DNA from: CAZEVY01 sp964515555 | GTDB lineage: Bacteria; Acidobacteriota; Terriglobia; Bryobacterales; Bryobacteraceae | Direction of reading: 5' to 3' | NCBI GenBank assembly: GCA_964515555.1 | Contig: CAZEVY010000059.1 | Location: forward strand, 1-31,690 | DNA: 31,690 bases | Made by a program: the position numbers and the translations under genes | Notes under the pieces: model-generated | Seen by the model: the letters and a program-made list of their open reading frames with translations, nothing else | Database searches by the model: none | Told to the model about the DNA's origin: nothing | Shown here: piece after piece, positions 8,659 through 14,992 of the stretch | Layout of the letters: each line of letters opens with the position of its first letter | How positions within the stretch are numbered: the first letter of the stretch is position 1

Positions 8659-9953
8659 AGCGCGCGCTTCTCGCCATCCTGATCTCGCTTCCGCTCGCCG
8701 CCGCCGACGTCGAGAACAGCTACCTGCTGCGCGGCGGCACGGTCTATCCGGTCAGCGGGCCGAAGATCGACAACGCCTCGGTGCTGGTCGTCGACGGCGT
8801 CATTTCGGAGATCGGCCCGAAAGTGGTGGTGCCGCGGGCGCTCGCCAAGAAGGTGAAGACCATCGAGCTGAAGGGCCTCAGCGTCTACCCCGGCATGATC
8901 AACTCGGCGACCACTGTGGGCCTTGCCGAGATCGCTTCGATTCGGGAATCGGTGGACACCGTCGAGATCGGCGACTTCAATCCGCAGCTTCGCGCCATCA
9001 TCGCCGTGAATCCGGAGAGCGAGCACATCCCGGTGACGCGCGCCGGAGGGATCACCAGCGTGATCACGATTCCCGGCGGGTCGATGATTGGCGGACAGGC
9101 GGCGCTGATGCGCCTGGACGGCTGGACCTGGGAGGAGATGGCGATCAACCGGTCGGCGGCGCTCTATATGCGGTTCCCGACGCTGGGCGGCGGGGGCGGT
9201 CGCGGCGGCGGGGGCGGCGGGCGCGGCGGCGGCGGGCTGGGCGGATCGTTCGCCGAAGCGCGGCGGCGTCACGAGGAGCAGATTTCGAAGCTCCGCGATT
9301 ACTTCGAGCAGGCGCGGCGCTATCAGAAGGCGAAGGCCGCGAAACTCCCCGGCTTCAAGCAGGACCTGAAGCTGGAAGCCATGCTGCCCGTCATCGAGGG
9401 CCGCACGCCGATTCTGGTCAGCGCGCAGCGCGAGCGGACGATTCGCGAGGTGCTGGACTTTGCCGAGAAGGAGAAGGTGAAGGTCATCCTGGCCGAGGTT
9501 CGCAAGCCCGGCAAGACGCTCGGCGACATCAAGGCGAAGAACATCCCGGTGATTCTCGGTGAAGTGCTGGCGCTCCCAGTAGAAGAGGACGATCCCTACG
9601 ACTCGGCGTTCACGCTGCCGGCCGAGCTGCACAAGGCGGGCGTGAAGTTCGCCTTCGGCACCTTCGATGTCCAGTTCGCGCGCAACGTGCCGTTCCAGGC
9701 GGCGGCGGCGGTCGGCTTCGGCCTGCCGCAGGAGGAGGCGCTCAAGGCGCTGACCATCAATCCCGCCGAGATTTGGGGCGTGTCGGATAAGATCGGCTCG
9801 ATCGAGAAGGGCAAGCAGGCCGACCTGATCGTCACCGACGGCGATCCCCTGGAGGCTCGGACGAACATCAGGCACGTGTTCATTCAGGGTCGCGAGGTTC
9901 CGGTGGAGACCAAGCACACGGAGCTGTATAAGAAGTACCTGAATCGGCCGTAA
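8655..9953 (+). CDS. Secreted amidohydrolase-family protein with Gly-rich insert, metal ligands missing
   Basis: A 432-residue protein with signal peptide MKRALLAILISLPLAAA. The amidohydrolase framework is clear: LLRGGTVYPVSGPKI, VLVVDGVISEIGPKV, then YPGMINSATTVGLAE where the HxH motif should be, and the C-terminal ALTINPAEIWGVSDKIGSIEKGKQADLIVTDGDPL. As in the first gene of the operon the metal-binding His residues are replaced. A Gly/Arg-only tract (about residues 177-195) is followed by a charged helical segment (FAEARRRHEEQISKLRDYFEQARRYQKAKAAK). The start overlaps the previous stop as ATGA. The 3' end is followed by a GC-rich hairpin. I infer a structural or substrate-binding partner of the catalytic middle protein. 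Confidence 0.86.
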   Translation: MKRALLAILISLPLAAADVENSYLLRGGTVYPVSGPKIDNASVLVVDGVISEIGPKVVVPRALAKKVKTIELKGLSVYPGMINSATTVGLAEIASIRESVDTVEIGDFNPQLRAIIAVNPESEHIPVTRAGGITSVITIPGGSMIGGQAALMRLDGWTWEEMAINRSAALYMRFPTLGGGGGRGGGGGGRGGGGLGGSFAEARRRHEEQISKLRDYFEQARRYQKAKAAKLPGFKQDLKLEAMLPVIEGRTPILVSAQRERTIREVLDFAEKEKVKVILAEVRKPGKTLGDIKAKNIPVILGEVLALPVEEDDPYDSAFTLPAELHKAGVKFAFGTFDVQFARNVPFQAAAAVGFGLPQEEALKALTINPAEIWGVSDKIGSIEKGKQADLIVTDGDPLEARTNIRHVFIQGREVPVETKHTELYKKYLNRP

Positions 9954-9956
9954 CCG

Positions 9957-9971
9957 CCGGGCGCCGCCCGG
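9957..9971. terminator. GC-rich hairpin between convergent genes
   Basis: CCGGGC-GCC-GCCCGG forms a perfect 6-bp stem, extendable on paper to 7 bp, immediately after the third amidohydrolase stop and before the antitoxin remnant's stop. There is no following T-run, so it is at best a weak bidirectional terminator. Confidence 0.35.
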
Positions 9972-9972
9972 A

Positions 9973-10184
9973 TCAGCGGGCCGGGAGTTCCAATTCGACT
10001 CCGCCGAGCGGTTCGATCAGACTCCGAATCGCGTCGGCGAGATTTCGCCGACGGAAAGGTCCCGCAGCCAGGCCCTTTCGCAGAATCTCGCGGGCTTCGT
10101 GCTCCATCGGCCGCGCCGGGCCGCTCGCACCCGCAGCTTGGCCTTCAGGCGGTCATCCAAACGCCGAATCGTGATGCTGGCCAC
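9973..10184 (-). pseudogene. FitA/Arc-type ribbon-helix-helix antitoxin, frameshifted
   Basis: From the GTG at 10184 the minus strand reads VASITIRRLDDRLKAKLRVRAARRGR, the ribbon-helix-helix N-terminus of FitA-type antitoxins. The frame then fails. One frame over it continues MEHEAREILRKGL, AAGPFRRRNLADAIRSLIE and PLGGVELELPAR, ending at the TGA at 9973-9975. Together these make the full antitoxin expected from the family (about 72 residues). The 212-nt span is not a multiple of three. Relatives read GRSMEEEAR here, so roughly four bases of CGCTCG look deleted near 10107. No PIN-domain toxin follows: the amidohydrolase operon ends 20 bp away. The start is supported by TGCTATCTT placed 6 nt upstream. 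Probably a decayed orphan antitoxin; a sequencing indel is the alternative. Confidence 0.75.
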
Positions 10185-10190
10185 GCCATC

Positions 10191-10199
10191 AAGATAGCA
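10191..10199 (-). promoter_or_regulatory. Extended -10 of the antitoxin remnant
   Basis: The minus strand reads TGCTATCTT, with TATCTT ending 6 nt before the GTG at 10184, consistent with a leaderless transcript. It lies in the short gap after the cobalamin-binding gene. Confidence 0.5.
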
Positions 10200-10205
10200 C
10201 TGCAA

Positions 10206-11117
10206 TCACTCCCAACGCCGCCACGCGATGCCTTCGCCGACCGCGGAAACGCGGTCCGGATGCAGCATCGACGCCAGCATTTCCACCGTCTCGGCAAGCC
10301 GCGGACCCGGACGGTGAAAGTAGGCGTTACCGTCGGCGACGTACACGCGGCCCGTGCGCACCGCCCGGAGCGACGCCCACTCGGGCCGCGCCGTGAGCCA
10401 GTACATCTCCGACCAGGCGCGCTCCAGATCGAAGCCGCATGGCGATACCACGATGACCTCGGGGTTGGCGGCGGCGAGATCCGCCCAATCGAGCCACGGC
10501 GACCGCCGCCCGCTCTCGCCGAAGAGCGCCTCGCCGCCCGCCATCGCGATCAGCTCCGGCGCCCAGTTGCCTGCGGCCATCAGCGGCTCCTGCCACTCGA
10601 TCAACGCCACCGCCGGGCGATGCTCCGCGCCCACGGCGCGCGCGATATCCCGCATGCGATCCGTAAGACGCGCCACGAGCGCCTCGCCCTCCCCGGCGAT
10701 TCCGCACGCGCGCGCGACGCGCCGGATATCCTCCCAGACATCGGCGAGCGAGTTCGGTTCGAGCGCCACAACCACGGGCCGCGCCGACCAGCGCCGAGAC
10801 AGCGCCTGCTCGACGTCGCCCGTCGAGACGGCGCACACGCGGCACTGCGACTGCGTCAGCACGTGCGTCGGTTGAAGGCGATCCAATATTTCGTCGAAGA
10901 CTTCGTAGACGGAGCCGGCTTCGCGCAGCGTCTCCTTGACGAGGCGGTCGATTTCGCCGCTCGTTCCGTCGACCCGGAACCGGGGGCGCGTGCATTGCGG
11001 CAGGGAGGCGACGCGAGGCGGAAAATCGCATTCGTGGGAGCGGCCGACCTGGGAATCGCCGAGACCAAGCGCGTGCAGGATTTCGGTGGCGCTGGCGACC
11101 AGCGAGACGATGCGCAC
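10206..11117 (-). CDS. Cobalamin-binding-type periplasmic-binding-fold protein (BtuF-like)
   Basis: A 303-residue helical-backbone metal/cobalamin receptor of the Peripla_BP_2 fold. It starts MRIVSLVASATEILHALGLG, the standard opening of the domain, and carries THVLTQSQCRVCAVS with the CxxC found in stand-alone cobalamin-binding proteins. Further motifs are VVALEPNSLADVWEDIRRVA, ALIEWQEPLMAAGNWAPELI, NPEVIVVSPCGFDLER and VYVADGNAYFHRPGPRL. There is no signal peptide, so the protein is predicted to be cytoplasmic rather than part of a classical BtuCDF importer, and no permease or ATPase is adjacent. The start is GTG, directly downstream of a TATAGT box, so the transcript appears leaderless. 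No cobalamin riboswitch is present, and none would fit in such a leader. Confidence 0.82.
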   Translation of the reverse strand: MRIVSLVASATEILHALGLGDSQVGRSHECDFPPRVASLPQCTRPRFRVDGTSGEIDRLVKETLREAGSVYEVFDEILDRLQPTHVLTQSQCRVCAVSTGDVEQALSRRWSARPVVVALEPNSLADVWEDIRRVARACGIAGEGEALVARLTDRMRDIARAVGAEHRPAVALIEWQEPLMAAGNWAPELIAMAGGEALFGESGRRSPWLDWADLAAANPEVIVVSPCGFDLERAWSEMYWLTARPEWASLRAVRTGRVYVADGNAYFHRPGPRLAETVEMLASMLHPDRVSAVGEGIAWRRWE

Positions 11118-11123
11118 CGACCC

Positions 11124-11129
11124 ACTATA
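11124..11129 (-). promoter_or_regulatory. -10 box of the cobalamin-binding gene (leaderless)
   Basis: TATAGT on the minus strand with a 6-nt spacer to the GTG at 11117. Just upstream, at 11141-11152, is a perfect 12-bp palindrome CGCGCTAGCGCG that could be an operator; it overlaps the stop codon of the small ORF ending at 11145. Confidence 0.5.
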
Positions 11130-11144
11130 ACGTGGGCTCGCGCG

Positions 11145-11315
11145 CTAGCGCGGGGGCGCCGGGACCAGCATCGCCAGTTCTTCCAACTGCCGGGTCTCAG
11201 ACGGCGAACCCGGCCGCACCGAACGCTCCTGCGGGGCGCACAGCTTCAGCAGGCTGACCTGGAACTGAAGCTGGTCGTGCAACTCGCCGAGAGTGGCTTC
11301 GTTGGCTTTTTTCAT
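11145..11315 (-). CDS. Small hypothetical protein (56 aa)
   Basis: A minus-strand ORF from the ATG at 11315 to the TAG at 11145-11147: MKKANEATLGELHDQLQFQV, then a Leu-rich amphipathic stretch SLLKLCAPQE, and a Pro-rich end LVPAPPR. The third codon position is GC-rich, as in neighbouring genes. It lies 28 bp upstream of, and on the same strand as, the cobalamin-binding gene. There is no clear Shine-Dalgarno. A CCGATCA direct repeat and TAAAGT lie upstream. I do not recognise a family. It could be a real small gene or a chance ORF. Confidence 0.35.
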   Translation of the reverse strand: MKKANEATLGELHDQLQFQVSLLKLCAPQERSVRPGSPSETRQLEELAMLVPAPPR

Positions 11316-11405
11316 GGGCAGGAACAGATGATCGGACGGTGATCGGAAAACTTTACACTGAGGCGGAAAATTGCGGCCGGCGGCGGACTCCCGGCGGAAC
11401 CGGGA

Positions 11406-11512
11406 GGCTCAAGGAGTTGGGTTGGGTGGGGCTTTAGTTGAAATCGAAGCTGCGGGATCGTCGTAGCGGTTTGGGGTGGGTTGCAAGGGGGTCAACCACT
11501 GTTCCTTGAGCC
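11406..11512. repeat. 107-bp segment bounded by a perfect 10-bp inverted repeat, G-rich interior
   Basis: GGCTCAAGGA at 11406-11415 is exactly complementary to TCCTTGAGCC at 11503-11512. The 87-bp interior has several G-runs (GGGTTGGGTGGGG near 11419-11431; GGGGTGGG and GGGGG near 11473-11491). No ORF fits it, and no target-site duplication is evident. It is the main content of the otherwise empty 288 bp (11316-11603) before the nucleotidyltransferase-MFS gene. Candidates are a structured leader RNA or a tiny palindromic repeat element. Confidence 0.45.
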
Positions 11513-11603
11513 ATTCCGAGGTTCACGGCAATAAAGCTTGCACGCCGCGTGCCAAACGCCCGGCGGGCGTCCGTTGTACGATCGTGCGTCGGCGCACGAG
11601 TTC

Positions 11604-13922
11604 ATGCTGAAACACCCCACCTGGCTCCGCGCCCTCTTCGACGCCCTGCGATTCGACTCACCCGACGCCCGTCGGCTCCAGGCGCTGGATGCCGACGACA
11701 CCCGCGAAGCCCTGGCCTTCTGCGATCGCGAGCACCTCACGCTGCGTCTTTACCCCCTCGATCTGCCGGCGGCCTGGCGAGACGCCGTCGACGCCCGTCT
11801 GGCGGCCAATCGCGAGCGTCACCGGCGCCTGCGTGCCGCCTACGGCGAGATCGCCGATGCGCTCGACGCCGCGGGAATCCCAACCGTAGTGCTCAAGGGC
11901 TTCACGCATTGCCCCGATTTCGTTCCGGCTCCCGAGGAGCGCGTCCAATACGACCTCGACCTCTACTCGCTGCGCGAAGACGCCCTGCGCGCGCGCGACG
12001 CGATCGCGGCGCTTGGATACGAGCCGGTCCGCGGCTTCGAGCGCTTCCCCACCGATCACCTGCCGGTCATGATCCGCAAGACCGGCTGGCGCTGGCGCGG
12101 GGACTACTTCGACGTGGACATTCCTTACGCCGTCGAGCTGCATTACCGCTTCTGGGACGAAGGCACCGAAGCCTTCGCCGCGCCCGGAGTCGACGAATTC
12201 TGGCAGCGGCGAGGCGACCGGGCGTTGCATCCGGCCGATCGCCTGGGGTACGCCGCGCTGCATATACTGCGTCACCTGCTGCGCGGAAGCCTGAAGATCG
12301 GGCACGTGTACGAGCTGGCCTGGTCGATTCACCATCGGGCCCCGGCCTTCTGGGAGGAATGGCGCGGGCTGCACCCGGAGGGCCTTCGGCGGCTGGAGGC
12401 GACTCCGTTTCGCCTGGCGGCGCATTGGTTCGGGTGCCGGTCGCCGATGGAGGCGCCGCCCGAGGCCGAGCGCTGGCTGGAGCGCTACGCGCATGCGCCC
12501 GTCGAGGCGCTGTTTCGTCCCAACAAGCACGAGCTGTGGCTGCACCTGCCGCTGGTCGAGTCGGCTTCCGGCAGGCTGCGGGTGTTGCGGCGGCGAATGA
12601 TTCCTGCGACCTTTCCCGGTCCGATCGAGGACGTCTACGTCGAGACGCCCGGCCGGCGATGGGGAGCGCGCGTCCGCTACGCGCGATTTCTCGCGGGACG
12701 GGTCATGCACCACGCGCGAACGGTCCCGTCGACGCTGGCGCATGGCCTCGCGTTCTGGATGGACGCGGGTCCGGGCTTCGGACGATTTCTGGGAGCGGCC
12801 TTCCTGTTCAACCTCGGCAATTTCATCTTCGTGCTGCTCTACAACCTTCCGCTGCTCGACCGCGGTCTGCGCGAGGATGTTATCGGTCTCGTCAGCGGCG
12901 CCATGACGGCGGGCTGCATCGCCGGCACATTGGTCGCATGGCGGCTCTCGGCGGCGCGGGGGATCCGCGCCACGTTGATTACGTGCTTCGCCGCAGGCGC
13001 CGTCGTCTCGGCGGTGCGCGTGTGGGTGACCGGAATCGCTGCCCTGGCCGCCGCGGCGGCGCTCGGCGGCGTGGTGTTCGCGCTATGGGCCGTGTCGATC
13101 GCGCCCGCGGTCGCGGCGTTGGTGAGCGAGTCGCGACGCCCGCGCGCGTTCGGACTGGTGTTTTCGACCGGCATCGCGACCGGCGTCGTCGGCGGGTGGC
13201 TCGGCGGGCGGCTGCCGGAGTGGCTCGGGTCGCGGCCGGCGGCGCTGTTCGCCGGGTGCGCCTTTATGGCGCTGGCGCTTGTCCCGGCGTGGCGCTTGCG
13301 ATTCGGCGTGCGGCGCGACGACGAGGTCCGGCGATTCCAAGGCACGCCGTTCCTGAGGCGCTTCCTCGCCGCGCTGGCGGTGTGGAGCTTCGCGATCGGA
13401 ATCTTCAATCCGTTCTTCAACGTCTATTTCACGACCCAGCTCGGCGCGACGCCGCCGGTCATAGGCGACATCTTCTCGGCGAGCCAGCTCGTGCAGGCCG
13501 CGGCCGTGCTGTCGGCGCCCGCGCTGCTGAGAAAGCTCGGCCTGGTGAGCGGAGTGATGTGCGTGCAGATTCTCGCGGGCGTAGCCGTGGCGGCCCTTCC
13601 CCTCGCGCCGGGCGCTGCCGCGGGGGCCGCGCTCTACATCGCCTACATGGCCGGACAGACGATGAGCGAGCCGGGCACGTATTCGCTGCTGATGAGCCGC
13701 GTCGCGCCGTCGTTTCGCGGTGGGGCGTCGGCGCTCAACTTCCTGGTGATGTTCTCGGTGCAAGCGGTGGCGGCGGTGGGCGCGGGATGGGCCTATCGCC
13801 GCTTCGGATACCCGACGGTGCTAGCGGTGGCCGGCGGCGCCGCCGCGTGCGCGGGCCTGCTGTTTCGCCTGCTGCTGAAGGCGTTCGAGAAGGACGACGA
13901 TATCGCCGCGCCATCGCGATAG
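11604..13922 (+). CDS. Nucleotidyltransferase (NTP_transf_5-like)-MFS transporter fusion
   Basis: A 772-residue two-part protein. Residues 1-300 resemble the uncharacterised NTP_transf_5 nucleotidyltransferases of polysaccharide and peptide-modification loci: IPTVVLKGFTHC, then an acidic pair D117/D119 in RVQYDLDLYS, a VELHYRFWD segment, and helical LGYAALHILRHLLRGSLK. From about residue 385 to the end are roughly twelve membrane helices with a major facilitator pattern (FLGAAFLFNLGNFIFVLLYN, AVWSFAIGIFNPFFNVYFT, MFSVQAVAAVGAGWAYRRF). I chose the ATG at 11604 (MLKHPTWLRALF), which fits the start of the domain; the frame is open upstream to 11538. The last 102 bp overlap the convergent glycosyltransferase. 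Substrate unknown; a link to envelope carbohydrate is only inferred from that neighbour. Confidence 0.82.
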   Translation: MLKHPTWLRALFDALRFDSPDARRLQALDADDTREALAFCDREHLTLRLYPLDLPAAWRDAVDARLAANRERHRRLRAAYGEIADALDAAGIPTVVLKGFTHCPDFVPAPEERVQYDLDLYSLREDALRARDAIAALGYEPVRGFERFPTDHLPVMIRKTGWRWRGDYFDVDIPYAVELHYRFWDEGTEAFAAPGVDEFWQRRGDRALHPADRLGYAALHILRHLLRGSLKIGHVYELAWSIHHRAPAFWEEWRGLHPEGLRRLEATPFRLAAHWFGCRSPMEAPPEAERWLERYAHAPVEALFRPNKHELWLHLPLVESASGRLRVLRRRMIPATFPGPIEDVYVETPGRRWGARVRYARFLAGRVMHHARTVPSTLAHGLAFWMDAGPGFGRFLGAAFLFNLGNFIFVLLYNLPLLDRGLREDVIGLVSGAMTAGCIAGTLVAWRLSAARGIRATLITCFAAGAVVSAVRVWVTGIAALAAAAALGGVVFALWAVSIAPAVAALVSESRRPRAFGLVFSTGIATGVVGGWLGGRLPEWLGSRPAALFAGCAFMALALVPAWRLRFGVRRDDEVRRFQGTPFLRRFLAALAVWSFAIGIFNPFFNVYFTTQLGATPPVIGDIFSASQLVQAAAVLSAPALLRKLGLVSGVMCVQILAGVAVAALPLAPGAAAGAALYIAYMAGQTMSEPGTYSLLMSRVAPSFRGGASALNFLVMFSVQAVAAVGAGWAYRRFGYPTVLAVAGGAAACAGLLFRLLLKAFEKDDDIAAPSR

Positions 13923-14933
13923 CGTGAAGCGGCGCTCGTATTCGCGGCGGGCGTTGACCGCCAGCCGCGCGCGGAGTTCGGAGGAGTCGAGCAATTCGGC
14001 GATGCGCGACGCCAGGGCCTCCGGCGAGGCCGAGGCCGCCAGCAGGCCTGTGACGCCGTCGTCGACGATCTCGGGAATCCCGCCCGTGGCGAAGGCCACC
14101 ACAGCAACGCCGGCGGAGAACGCCTCGGGAATGACGCGCGTGGTGGCGTCGGCGACCGAGGGCACGACGAGGACATCGAGCGACGCGAGCATCGACCGCA
14201 CGTCGTCCGACCACGGCTCCACCTCGACGCCGGACTCCTCCGCCGCCGCGTGCACGCGCCGCTCGTAGCCCGCGTCACCGAAGAGCGCCGCGCCACGGAT
14301 GACGAACTTCGCGCGTCCCCGCAGCAGCCGCGCCGCTTCGATGAAAAGGTGCTGCCCCTTCTCCGGGCTGATCCGGCCGATCACGCCGACACGCCCGGAC
14401 GGCGCGCGAGGAGCAGCCATGTCCTCGACGCCGTTGTAGATGACGTGCATCCGATCGCCGGGAACCCAGGGAGCAAGCGGATCGGCGACGTGGCGGCAGT
14501 TGGCGATGACGGTCGCGCGCGCGGCGCGCAATCGCCGTCCGACCAGCGCCAGGGCTTCGGGAAACCGGCTGTGGCAGTGGAAGACGATCGGCGCGGCGGT
14601 GCGCAGGTAGGACGCCACCGGGACCATGCGCGGGCCGTTGACATAGACCAGATCCGCACCGGCGGTGAGCTTCTGAATCGTACGCAGCAGCGGCGGGAAC
14701 TGCCAGGCAAAGCGCATCGCATCGAGCGCCGACTTGCGGCCCGAGCGGAACGGTCCGAATCGGACAGCGACCGCCTCGGCGCGGAGGGCACGGGCGCGGT
14801 CGAGCAGCGGCCCGCCGGCGGGCGCGGCCACGACGGCGCGCCAACCGCGATCGGCGATCGCGGGCAGCAGGTCGAGCAGGCACCGCTGCGCGCCGCCGGG
14901 CTGGCCGAGCTGGTCGAGGAATAGGATGGTCAT
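13821..14933 (-). CDS. Glycosyltransferase family 4 protein
   Basis: A 370-residue GT-B-fold enzyme that would transfer a sugar from a nucleotide donor during envelope or exopolysaccharide synthesis. The N-terminus MTILFLDQLGQPGGAQRCLL is the acceptor-side Rossmann start with the GGAQ loop. The donor domain has VGVIGRISPEKGQHLFIEAA, then LDVLVVPSVADATTRVIPEA and GIPEIVDDGVTGLL, the E-x7-E-type region of GT4. The ATG at 14933 starts the conserved domain; no Shine-Dalgarno is evident. The C-terminus (LQQQAKQQARARGGAAGHR) is encoded opposite the last membrane helix of the MFS fusion, giving a 102-bp convergent overlap with both frames meaningful. Donor and acceptor sugars cannot be predicted. 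Confidence 0.9.
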   Translation of the reverse strand: MTILFLDQLGQPGGAQRCLLDLLPAIADRGWRAVVAAPAGGPLLDRARALRAEAVAVRFGPFRSGRKSALDAMRFAWQFPPLLRTIQKLTAGADLVYVNGPRMVPVASYLRTAAPIVFHCHSRFPEALALVGRRLRAARATVIANCRHVADPLAPWVPGDRMHVIYNGVEDMAAPRAPSGRVGVIGRISPEKGQHLFIEAARLLRGRAKFVIRGAALFGDAGYERRVHAAAEESGVEVEPWSDDVRSMLASLDVLVVPSVADATTRVIPEAFSAGVAVVAFATGGIPEIVDDGVTGLLAASASPEALASRIAELLDSSELRARLAVNARREYERRFTLSRWRGDIVVLLERLQQQAKQQARARGGAAGHR

Positions 14934-14992
14934 CCGCGCCGTCTTATCATGCTAGCCCGGCAATCCGGTAAGCTTGATTTCTGGATGGTTCC

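Noticed and set aside
8529..9917. 462-codon minus-strand ORF opposite the third amidohydrolase-family gene
   Set aside because: No recognisable domain; the plus-strand protein has clear motifs throughout.
10206..11140. Cobalamin riboswitch upstream of the BtuF-like gene
   Set aside because: No B12-box-like sequence, and the predicted leader is essentially zero length.
11406..11512. Insertion sequence or MITE bounded by the 10-bp inverted repeat
   Set aside because: No target-site duplication, no transposase fragment and only one copy seen; kept only as a repeat of unknown nature.
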